Assembly: GCA_934667465.1 (NCBI GenBank)
Contig: CAKUMG010000463.1
Coordinates: 1 to 5,534 of the forward strand
DNA: 5,534 nt
Origin: an uncultured Actinoplanes sp.
Lineage (GTDB): Bacteria; Actinomycetota; Actinomycetes; Mycobacteriales; Micromonosporaceae
Direction: 5' to 3'
The translations under genes were made by a program, and so were the position numbers. Positions within the stretch are counted from its first letter, which is position 1; each line of letters begins with the position of its first letter. The notes beneath the pieces were generated by a model. It was not told where the DNA came from and ran no database searches. It saw only the letters and a program-made list of their open reading frames with translations. Shown one piece after another: positions 1-4,716 of this stretch.

Positions 1-958
1 CCTGTGACATCCGGTTGACGGCGGCGTCGGTGGCGTCCAGCTCGGCGAGCTGCGCGGGGGTGGCCAGGCGGCGGGCCAGCATGAGCAGGGCGGTCGGCTT
101 TCCGGTACGCAGGTCGTCGCCGGCCGGCTTGCCGGTGGTGGCCGGGTCGCCGTAGACGCCGAGCAGGTCGTCGCGCAGCTGGTAGGCCTCGCCGACCGCC
201 AGCCCGTAGCGCTGGTAGGCCTCGTCGATCACGGGCCCGTCGGCCGGGGCCAGCCCGGCGAGCGCGAGCCCGAACTGCAGCGGGCGCTGCACCGTGTAGC
301 TGGCGGTCTTGTGCCGGGCCACCAGCAGCGCCCGGTCGAGGGACCACTGCGTCGGCTGGGCGGCCTCGCCGAGCACGTCGAGATACTGCCCCGCCACGGT
401 CTCGATCCGCATCCGGTCGTAGCCGGCGCGGACCGCGAACAGGGTGGTCGTGGTCAGCGCGCTCTGCGCCAGCAGCTGGTCGGCCCAGACCAGGCACAGG
501 TCGCCCACGAGGATCGCGGCGGTGGAGCCGAACCGGTCGGCGTCGCCGCGGCGGCCGGCCCGGTCGTGCTGGGCGGCGAACAGGCGGTGGGCCGTCGGGC
601 GGCCGCGACGCGTGTCGGAGCCGTCCATGACGTCGTCGTGGACCAGGGCGAAGGTGTGCATGAGCTCGAGCGACGCGAGGGCCGGCAGCACCGGCGCGAG
701 CGGCTCGTGCGCGCCCACGACGCCGCGCCAGCCCCAGTGGGCGAAGAGCGGCCGGAGCCGCTTGCCGCCCGCCATGACCAGGTCCCGGGTCGTGCGGGCG
801 AAACCGCCCAGCTCGGGATCGACGGCGTCGAGCTGGGCGATCTGTCCGGTGAGGAAGTCGGCCAGTTTCACCTCGACGGCGTCCACCAGCCCTTCGGCGG
901 GTGCCGGCTGATGAGGGACGCCGCAGCGTGCCCGCCCCTCGAGGGTGTCGTTGGCCAC
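1..958 (-). CDS. crtE: Polyprenyl (geranylgeranyl) diphosphate synthase, 3' end cut by window
   Basis: This trans-isoprenyl diphosphate synthase most likely condenses IPP with allylic diphosphates to make GGPP in the cytosol. Translating the minus strand gives 319 residues without a break. GGKRLRP (substrate-binding Lys/Arg) is near residue 70. The first Asp-rich motif is DDVMD (108-112), followed by a TRRGRPTAHR segment. The second Asp-rich motif is DDLLGVYGD (263-271), followed by GDDLRTGKPTALL. Both motifs bind Mg-diphosphate. Family members usually have about 340-360 residues, so only the C-terminal tail is missing. The GTG start at 956-958 is tightly fixed, because an in-frame TAA lies at 968-970, only three codons upstream. 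No Shine-Dalgarno is present, so the message may be leaderless. The divergent crtB makes GGPP for carotenoids the best guess. A longer-chain or general-purpose prenyl synthase cannot be excluded from motifs alone. Confidence 0.9.
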   Translation of the reverse strand, partial: MANDTLEGRARCGVPHQPAPAEGLVDAVEVKLADFLTGQIAQLDAVDPELGGFARTTRDLVMAGGKRLRPLFAHWGWRGVVGAHEPLAPVLPALASLELMHTFALVHDDVMDGSDTRRGRPTAHRLFAAQHDRAGRRGDADRFGSTAAILVGDLCLVWADQLLAQSALTTTTLFAVRAGYDRMRIETVAGQYLDVLGEAAQPTQWSLDRALLVARHKTASYTVQRPLQFGLALAGLAPADGPVIDEAYQRYGLAVGEAYQLRDDLLGVYGDPATTGKPAGDDLRTGKPTALLMLARRLATPAQLAELDATDAAVNRMSQ

Positions 959-969
959 GGGCCGAGGTT

Positions 970-975
970 ACCGTA
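970..975 (-). promoter_or_regulatory. Candidate -10 element for the crtE-like gene (TACGGT)
   Basis: On the minus strand TACGGT fits the TAnnnT pattern and ends 11 nt before the GTG start codon. Transcription would then begin within a few bases of the start codon, which fits the lack of a ribosome binding site. No convincing -35 hexamer is found 16-18 bp upstream; the 10-bp direct repeat lies close to that position instead. The promoter may therefore need an activator or use an alternative sigma factor. This is inference from position and a weak match. Confidence 0.3.
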
Positions 976-977
976 GG

Positions 978-1014
978 CTGACTGTTGCGTCGATTCGTGC
1001 GTCGATTTAGTCAG
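978..1014. promoter_or_regulatory. Nested direct and inverted repeats between crtE and crtB (candidate operator)
   Basis: Two perfect copies of TGCGTCGATT lie at 986-995 and 998-1007, a 12-bp period. They are bracketed by the inverted pair CTGACT (978-983) and AGTCAG (1009-1014), and both patterns share nearly the same centre at about 996. The element sits in the 108-bp gap between the divergent crtE and crtB starts, where a shared regulator would bind. Direct-repeat operators with roughly 11-bp spacing are known for the B12-dependent MerR-family light regulators (CarH/LitR), so a similar regulator is possible here. The sequence itself does not identify the protein. Confidence 0.5.
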
Positions 1015-1057
1015 AAGATCGTCAAGTAGCCGGCCGCCAGGCCCGCCGGAGATCACC

Positions 1058-1062
1058 AGGAG
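1058..1062 (+). promoter_or_regulatory. Ribosome binding site AGGAG for crtB
   Basis: AGGAG lies 4 nt before the GTG at 1067. The spacing is slightly short but it is the only good Shine-Dalgarno nearby. It supports GTG 1067 as the start, from which the protein runs directly into the conserved N-terminal pattern of the family. Confidence 0.6.
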
Positions 1063-1066
1063 TCCC

Positions 1067-1972
1067 GTGGAGACGGATCTCGGAGCTGCCTACGAGCGGT
1101 GCCGCCAGTTGCATCGTGCGCACGGCCGCACGTACTACCTGGCTACCCGTCTTCTACCCCGGTGGAAGCGTCGTCATGTGCACGCTCTCTACGGATTCAC
1201 CCGCTACGCGGACGAGATCGTGGACCGCGCCGGCGACCTGCCGCCCGAGGAGCGGGCGGCCCAGCTCAACGAGTGGTCCGCACGGTTCGTGGCCGGGCTG
1301 CGCGGCGAGCGCTCCGACGACCCGCTGCTGCCGGCCGTCCTGCACACGATCGCGGTCTTCGACCTGAGCGTCGACGACTTCGACTCGTTCCTGCGCAGCA
1401 TGGCCATGGACCTGACCGTCACGTCGTACGAGACCTACGACGACCTGCTCGGCTACATGGAGGGGTCGGCGGCCGTCATCGGCACCATGATGCTGCCGAT
1501 CCTCGGTTCCCGGGACCCGGCCGCCGCCCGCGAGCCCGCCCGCCAGCTCGGGATCGCGTTCCAGCTGACCAACTTCGTCCGGGACGTCGCCGAGGACCTC
1601 GACCGCGGCCGCATCTACCTGCCCCTGGAGCACCTGGCCGAGTTCGGGGTCACGCCCGAGGACCTGGCGCAGGCGCGCGCGGCCGGCCGCTCCACCCCCG
1701 CGATCAAGGCGCTGATCAAGTCGGAGGTGGCCCGGTCCGACGCGCACTACGCGGCGGCGGCCCCGGGGATCCCGCTGCTCGACCCGACGTCGCAGGCCTG
1801 CATGCGGACCGCCTACCACCTGTACGCGGGCATCCTCGACGAGGTCGTGGCGGCCGACTACGACGTGTTCACGCAGCGCGCCACGGTGCCCAACCGGACG
1901 CGCGCCCGGGTCGCGACGCGCTCCCTGCTGACGAAAGCGGGCACGCCGGTGCCCGCGCTGGTGCGAGGCTGA
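1067..1972 (+). CDS. crtB: Phytoene synthase (15-cis-phytoene synthase family)
   Basis: This enzyme joins two GGPP molecules head to head, through prephytoene diphosphate, to give phytoene, the first committed step of carotenoid synthesis. The 301-residue protein is close to the usual length for the family. The first Asp-rich motif is DEIVD (49-53) within YGFTRYADEIVD. The second is DVAED (173-177) within the family signature from LTNFVRDVAED to GRIYLP (about 167-186). HGRTYYLATRLLP near residues 19-31 is also typical of the family. No signal peptide or membrane segment is apparent, which fits a soluble or peripheral enzyme. The start is GTG with AGGAG upstream. The photolyase gene begins 4 nt after the stop, so the two are almost certainly cotranscribed, and the GGPP synthase is divergent. 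A squalene-type synthase (HpnC/HpnD) is the main alternative, but the second motif and the crtE neighbour favour phytoene synthase. Confidence 0.92.
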   Translation: METDLGAAYERCRQLHRAHGRTYYLATRLLPRWKRRHVHALYGFTRYADEIVDRAGDLPPEERAAQLNEWSARFVAGLRGERSDDPLLPAVLHTIAVFDLSVDDFDSFLRSMAMDLTVTSYETYDDLLGYMEGSAAVIGTMMLPILGSRDPAAAREPARQLGIAFQLTNFVRDVAEDLDRGRIYLPLEHLAEFGVTPEDLAQARAAGRSTPAIKALIKSEVARSDAHYAAAAPGIPLLDPTSQACMRTAYHLYAGILDEVVAADYDVFTQRATVPNRTRARVATRSLLTKAGTPVPALVRG

Positions 1973-1976
1973 CGAC

Positions 1977-3314
1977 ATGCGTACGGCGATCGTGTTGTTC
2001 ACGCGGGACCTGCGGGTGCACGACAACCCGGCCCTCGCCTCGGCCTGCGCGAGCGCCGCGACGGTCGTTCCGCTGTTCGTGCTGGACCCGAAGCTGGGCG
2101 GGCTCTCCCCCAACCGCGACCGGTTCCTGCACCAGAGCCTGGCGGACCTCCGGAAGAGCCTGCGCGCGCTCGGTGGCGACCTGGTGGTGCGCCGGGGCGA
2201 CACGGTGGCCGAGACGATCCGGCTCGCGCAGGAGGTCGGCGCGGAGGGGATCGCGCTGGCCGGCGACGTCAGCACCTTCGCGAAACGGCGCGAGGAGCGG
2301 CTGCGTACGGAGGGCGAACGGCACCGCCTCTCGGTCAAGCTCTTCCCCGGCACCACGGTCGTGCCGCCCGGCGGCATCCGGCCGGGCGGGGGCGGCGACC
2401 ACTACAAGGTGTTCTCGCCCTACTACCGGGCCTGGGAGTCGGCGAAGTGGCGCGACCAGGCCGCGACTCCCGAGTCGATCGTGCTCCCGGAGGGCGTGAC
2501 CGCGGGTGAGCTGCCCGAGATGCCGGCGGGCGAGTCGCCGTACGCGCTCACCGGCGGGGAGACCGAGGGGCGGCGCCGGCTGGCGACCTGGCTGCGCCAC
2601 GTGGGGCCGTACGACGAGCTCCACAACGACATGCCCGCCGACGGCACGTCGCGGCTGAGCGCGTACCTCCGCTTCGGGTGTGTCTCGCCACTGGTCGTGG
2701 CGAGCGCGACGCGCGGGCTCGACGGCGAGGGTCCCGCGGCCTTCACCCGGCAGCTCGGCTGGCGTGACTTCTACTACCAGGTCACCAACGCCTTCCCGGG
2801 GATCTCGAGCCAGGCCTACCGGGCGTCCGGGGAGAACAACGGCTGGCGCGACGATCCCGAGGCCCTGCGGCACTGGCAGGAGGGCACGACCGGGGTGCCG
2901 GTGGTCGACGCGGGGATGCGGCAGCTGCGGGCCGAGGGCTACATGCACAACCGTGCCCGGCTCATCACGGCGAGCTTTCTCACCAAACACCTGGGCCTGG
3001 ACTGGCGCGACGGGGTGAAGTGGTTCTTCCGCTTGCTCAACGACGGCGATGTGGCGAACAATTCGGGCAACTGGCAGTGGGTCGCCGGCACCGGGAACGA
3101 CACCAAGCCGTACCGGCGCTTCAATCCGATCCGTCAGGCGGAACGCTTCGATCCCGACGGGGAGTACGTTCGCCGCTACGTGCCGGAGTTGAAAACGGTT
3201 CAGGGGAAGGCTGTGCACCAACCCTGGCGGCTGCCCGATACGGTGCGGTCAAGCCTCGACTATCCGGGCCCGCTCGAGTCGCACGGCGACGAGGCGGTCT
3301 GGCTGAGGCCGTGA
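1977..3314 (+). CDS. phr: Deoxyribodipyrimidine (CPD) photolyase, class I
   Basis: This flavoprotein uses visible light to split cyclobutane pyrimidine dimers. The 445 residues show the N-terminal antenna-binding alpha/beta domain (FTRDLRVHDNPAL, 8-20; KVFSPYYRAW, 144-153) and the helical FAD domain (DGTSRLSAYLRFG, 222-234; WRDFYYQV, 262-269; MHNRARLITASF, 323-334; DGDVANNSGNWQW, 356-368). By alignment in my head to E. coli PhrB, the electron-transfer Trp triad is W290, W343 and W366. N362 corresponds to the Asn contacting flavin N5, and W262 to the lesion-stacking W277. The residue matching E274 is Gln259. The antenna is probably 8-HDF, as in Streptomyces griseus photolyase, but the sequence does not prove this. 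GAGG at 1965-1968 lies 8 nt before the ATG, inside the end of crtB, which suggests translational coupling. A cryptochrome or 6-4 photolyase is less likely given the canonical motifs. Confidence 0.94.
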   Translation: MRTAIVLFTRDLRVHDNPALASACASAATVVPLFVLDPKLGGLSPNRDRFLHQSLADLRKSLRALGGDLVVRRGDTVAETIRLAQEVGAEGIALAGDVSTFAKRREERLRTEGERHRLSVKLFPGTTVVPPGGIRPGGGGDHYKVFSPYYRAWESAKWRDQAATPESIVLPEGVTAGELPEMPAGESPYALTGGETEGRRRLATWLRHVGPYDELHNDMPADGTSRLSAYLRFGCVSPLVVASATRGLDGEGPAAFTRQLGWRDFYYQVTNAFPGISSQAYRASGENNGWRDDPEALRHWQEGTTGVPVVDAGMRQLRAEGYMHNRARLITASFLTKHLGLDWRDGVKWFFRLLNDGDVANNSGNWQWVAGTGNDTKPYRRFNPIRQAERFDPDGEYVRRYVPELKTVQGKAVHQPWRLPDTVRSSLDYPGPLESHGDEAVWLRP

Positions 3315-3315
3315 G

Positions 3316-3341
3316 TTTCCGTCCGGTCCGCCGGACGGGAA
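3316..3341 (+). terminator. Hairpin directly after phr
   Basis: An 11-pair stem (3316-3326 with 3331-3341, including one G-T wobble and an 8-bp perfect GC-rich core) closes a 4-nt TCCG loop. It starts 2 nt after the phr stop codon. There is no U-tract, which is common for actinobacterial terminators. It is the most likely end of the crtB-phr transcript. Confidence 0.65.
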
Positions 3342-3393
3342 GCGGGTCCTGCCGACTCGTTGCGTTCGTCCGTTGATGGCCGGCAGGACCCGC
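3342..3393. repeat. Perfect 13-bp inverted repeat with 26-nt loop
   Basis: GCGGGTCCTGCCG (3342-3354) is exactly repeated in reverse complement at 3381-3393. It abuts the preceding hairpin with no gap. The long loop is unusual for a simple terminator. It may back up termination, protect the 3' end of the phr message, or be a protein site. No function is shown by the sequence. Confidence 0.6.
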
Positions 3394-3467
3394 GACAACC
3401 TTCCCAGGTCGCGGTGCGGGAAAACCTGCCTGCAGACCACCCGTACGCGCTTGCGCGCCACAGCGGA

Positions 3468-3500
3468 ACGCCCCGCGACCGGGCATCGGTCGCGGGGCGT
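3468..3500. terminator. Strong 13-bp hairpin in the convergent gap, probably bidirectional
   Basis: ACGCCCCGCGACC (3468-3480) pairs perfectly with 3488-3500 across a 7-nt loop. It lies roughly 100 nt beyond the stop of the leftward SCP2-domain gene and about 150 nt beyond phr. It can therefore stop read-through from both convergent units. No U-tract is present on either strand. Confidence 0.65.
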
Positions 3501-3508
3501 CGTGCTGC

Positions 3509-3615
3509 GTGGCGTCAGCCCTCGGAGAGGTGGCGTCAGCCTAGGAGAGGTGGCGTCGACCCTCGGGAGATGTGGCGTCAGCCCTCGGGGAGGGTGGCGT
3601 CAGCCCTTGGGGATG
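3509..3615. repeat. Five-unit tandem array, 20-22 bp units, overlapping a stop codon
   Basis: Units begin at 3509, 3530, 3550, 3572 and 3594, with intervals of 21, 20, 22 and 22 bp. Each starts GTGGCGTC and most continue AGCCCTCGG; the plus-strand core is GTGGCGTCA (minus strand TGACGCCAC). Unit 2 is one base shorter than unit 1, and unit 3 has GAC in place of CAG. The last unit contains the terminal codons (Pro-Lys-Gly-stop) of the leftward SCP2-domain gene, so the array looks like reiteration of that gene's 3' end into its 3' UTR. The interval is close to two helical turns, placing the cores on one DNA face. Short CCCTC/GAGGG hairpins can form at a unit junction, for example 3582-3594. Confidence 0.85.
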
Positions 3616-4052
3616 TCGAACAGCTTCGCGACCTGCGCGGCCAGGCCGAGGTCGCCCTTCGCCTTGATCTTGCCGGTCATGAACATCATCATCGGGTTGC
3701 CGTCACCCGAGACGACCTTGAGGAACGTCAGCGGGTCCATGGTCATGGACAGCTTGGGCTCGCGCGCCGGCTGGTTGGTGACCGTGCAGGCGCCGTTCTC
3801 GATCACGGTCTCGTACGTGTCGGAGGCGCCGCCCGGGCCGCCCGTGATGGTCCAGTGGATGACCGCCTGGGTGGCACCGGCGCGGTCCGCGCGGAACAGG
3901 GTGGGCATGCGGCTGAAGACCTCGTCCAGGATCTTGCCCCGGGTGCCGGAGGCCATGATCTCGGTGATCTTGGCGTCCGGGGTGGCCTTCACCAGCTTGG
4001 TGAACTCCTTGGGACCGATCTGGGCGAGAGTCTCGGGGCTGAAGTCAGTCAT
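3600..4052 (-). CDS. SCP2 sterol-binding domain protein
   Basis: This 150-residue protein is essentially one SCP2 (sterol carrier protein 2) domain. The hallmark C-terminal half runs from KLSMTMDPLTFLKVVSG (100-116) through NPMMMFMTGKIKAKGDLGLA (119-138) and ends KLFDIPKG. SCP2 domains are soluble folds with a hydrophobic cavity that binds lipids or acyl-CoA-like ligands. In bacteria the ligand is usually unknown, and sterol binding should not be assumed. No signal peptide or membrane segment is seen. ATG at 4050-4052 is preferred over the TTG immediately before it because GAAAGG (plus-strand 4060-4065) then sits 7 nt upstream. The gene stands alone: convergent with phr and divergent from the ArsR-type regulator. 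Its stop codon lies within the first copy of a tandem repeat. The family call is firm; the physiological role is unknown. Confidence 0.88.
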   Translation of the reverse strand: MTDFSPETLAQIGPKEFTKLVKATPDAKITEIMASGTRGKILDEVFSRMPTLFRADRAGATQAVIHWTITGGPGGASDTYETVIENGACTVTNQPAREPKLSMTMDPLTFLKVVSGDGNPMMMFMTGKIKAKGDLGLAAQVAKLFDIPKG

Positions 4053-4059
4053 CAAGGAA

Positions 4060-4065
4060 CCTTTC
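4060..4065 (-). promoter_or_regulatory. Ribosome binding site for the SCP2-domain gene
   Basis: The minus strand reads GAAAGG here, 7 nt before ATG 4052. The alternative TTG one codon upstream would leave only 4 nt, so this site decides the start in favour of ATG. Confidence 0.6.
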
Positions 4066-4085
4066 AGAAGTGAGAGCGCCGGGCC

Positions 4086-4110
4086 TACTCACGAGTAACC
4101 CTAGCGAGTA
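4086..4110. promoter_or_regulatory. GAGTA repeats upstream of the SCP2-domain gene
   Basis: TACTC (4086-4090) and GAGTA (4093-4097) form a dyad with a 2-bp centre, and a third GAGTA lies at 4106-4110, 13 bp on. Within this segment the minus strand contains TAGGGT (4098-4103), which could be the -10 of the SCP2-domain gene, but no good -35 accompanies it. TTGAGA (4129-4134, minus strand) is 18 bp from TACTCG and is a second weak option. The cluster may be an operator for the leftward promoter; binding is not shown. Confidence 0.3.
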
Positions 4111-4137
4111 CCTCGTCACCTCGCAGTCTCTCAACCG

Positions 4138-4152
4138 CCAAACAAGTGTTGG
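4138..4152. promoter_or_regulatory. Dyad over the -35 region of the arsR-type gene (candidate autoregulatory operator)
   Basis: CCAAACAAGTGTTGG has CCAA/TTGG outer arms and contains the offset palindrome AACA-AG-TGTT (4141-4150). Its right part TGTTGG (4147-4152) is matched in reverse complement by CCAACA at 4181-4186, which includes the first base of the ATG. The dyads thus flank and overlap the promoter, where an ArsR-family repressor controlling its own operon would be expected. The assignment is inference. Confidence 0.4.
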
Positions 4153-4178
4153 ACAGTGAGGGCCGTCTCTCCTAAACT
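4150..4178 (+). promoter_or_regulatory. Sigma-70-type promoter, probably leaderless, for the regulator-transporter operon
   Basis: TGGACA (4150-4155) and TAAACT (4173-4178) are separated by 17 bp, a good match to the main bacterial consensus. Transcription would start about 7 nt after the -10, near 4185, immediately before the ATG at 4186. No Shine-Dalgarno precedes that ATG. Together these indicate a leaderless mRNA, a common arrangement in actinobacteria. Confidence 0.65.
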
Positions 4179-4185
4179 CCCCAAC

Positions 4186-4716
4186 ATGCCTTTGGGAGAA
4201 GAGTCCGACCGCCGGCAGGCCGCCCTCCGCGCCATGGCGCACCCCGCCCGGCTGCAGATCCTGTCCCTGCTCACCGGCTCCGCGATGACCGCCGCGGAGC
4301 TCGCCCGGGAGCTCGGCCTCACCCACGCCAACGCGAGCTATCACCTGCGCAACCTGCTCAACGCCGGGCTGATCGTGCCGGACGGCGAGGAGCGCATCCG
4401 GGGCGGCGTCGCCAAGCGCTACCGCTACGACAACACCCGGGAGCGGGAGCCGGGGAAGGTCGATCCCGGCACCCAGCAAGCGCTGTTCACAGCCGTCGCC
4501 AACGAGCTGGCCCGGCGTACCGCGCAGGGTGACTGGTCGATCGGCAACACGATGACCGACGCCGAGCTCTGGGTCGACCCCGAGGTCTTCCTCGAGCTCC
4601 GCAACCGCATCACGCAGCTCAGCCGCGACCTGCACGCGGCCGCGCGGGCACCGCGCAGCCCCGGCACCGTCCGGACGAGCACCACCATCGCGATGTTCCG
4701 GATGGAGGAGACATGA
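4186..4716 (+). CDS. ArsR-type winged helix-turn-helix transcriptional regulator
   Basis: The 176-residue protein has an N-terminal winged-helix DNA-binding domain. The segment AMAHPARLQILSLL (16-29) leads to TAAELARELGLTHANASYHL (35-54) as the helix-turn-helix, with the recognition helix around THANASYHLRNL. A wing follows (about 61-82, LIVPDGEERIRGGVAKRYRY). The C-terminal part (about 90-176) is helical and Arg-rich and probably serves in dimerisation or ligand binding. There is no cysteine anywhere, so the classic Cys-based metal sensing of ArsR/SmtB is excluded. It more likely senses an organic ligand or acts constitutively. ATG 4186 is chosen over an in-frame GTG at 4156, because that GTG lies between the promoter's -35 and -10. 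The transporter overlaps its stop by 4 nt, so it probably represses its own operon and the efflux pump. The ligand is unknown. Confidence 0.87.
   Translation: MPLGEESDRRQAALRAMAHPARLQILSLLTGSAMTAAELARELGLTHANASYHLRNLLNAGLIVPDGEERIRGGVAKRYRYDNTREREPGKVDPGTQQALFTAVANELARRTAQGDWSIGNTMTDAELWVDPEVFLELRNRITQLSRDLHAAARAPRSPGTVRTSTTIAMFRMEET

Noticed and set aside
311..976. Long plus-strand open frames opposite the crtE-like gene
   Set aside because: The minus-strand frame carries both Asp-rich prenyltransferase motifs. The plus-strand product is Gly/Arg/Ala-rich low-complexity sequence typical of antisense frames in high-GC DNA.
1030..1049. Hairpin CCGGC/GCCGG in the crtB leader as a possible riboswitch or attenuator
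   Set aside because: It has only 5 bp with a 10-nt loop in GC-rich sequence, with no competing structure and no resemblance to a known riboswitch.
1154..3221. Two long minus-strand open frames (1154-2377 and 1869-3221) opposite crtB and phr
   Set aside because: They lie antisense to two firmly recognised enzymes and show no recognisable domain, only Arg/Pro/Ala-rich composition.
3446..3457. CGCGC-TT-GCGCG palindrome
   Set aside because: The 2-nt loop is too tight for a stable RNA hairpin, and such alternating GC runs are frequent by chance in this DNA.
3249..3602. C-terminal extension of the SCP2-domain protein by stop read-through into the repeats
   Set aside because: The frame stays open after the TGA, but this is expected at such GC content. 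The product crosses terminator stems, and the repeat units are mostly not multiples of three, so the repeated stops fall in other frames.
3509..3615. CRISPR-like array
   Set aside because: The units are contiguous with no spacers, are only 20-22 bp, include a gene's stop codon, and have no cas genes nearby.
3360..4098. Two overlapping plus-strand open frames of about 240 residues across the hairpins, the repeat array and the SCP2-domain gene
   Set aside because: They lie antisense to a recognised SCP2 domain, pass through terminator hairpins, and have no ribosome binding site or recognisable family.
4156..4185. GTG at 4156 as an earlier start of the ArsR-type gene
   Set aside because: It lies between the -35 and -10 of a good promoter and adds ten residues unrelated to the family. 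ATG 4186 fits a leaderless start.
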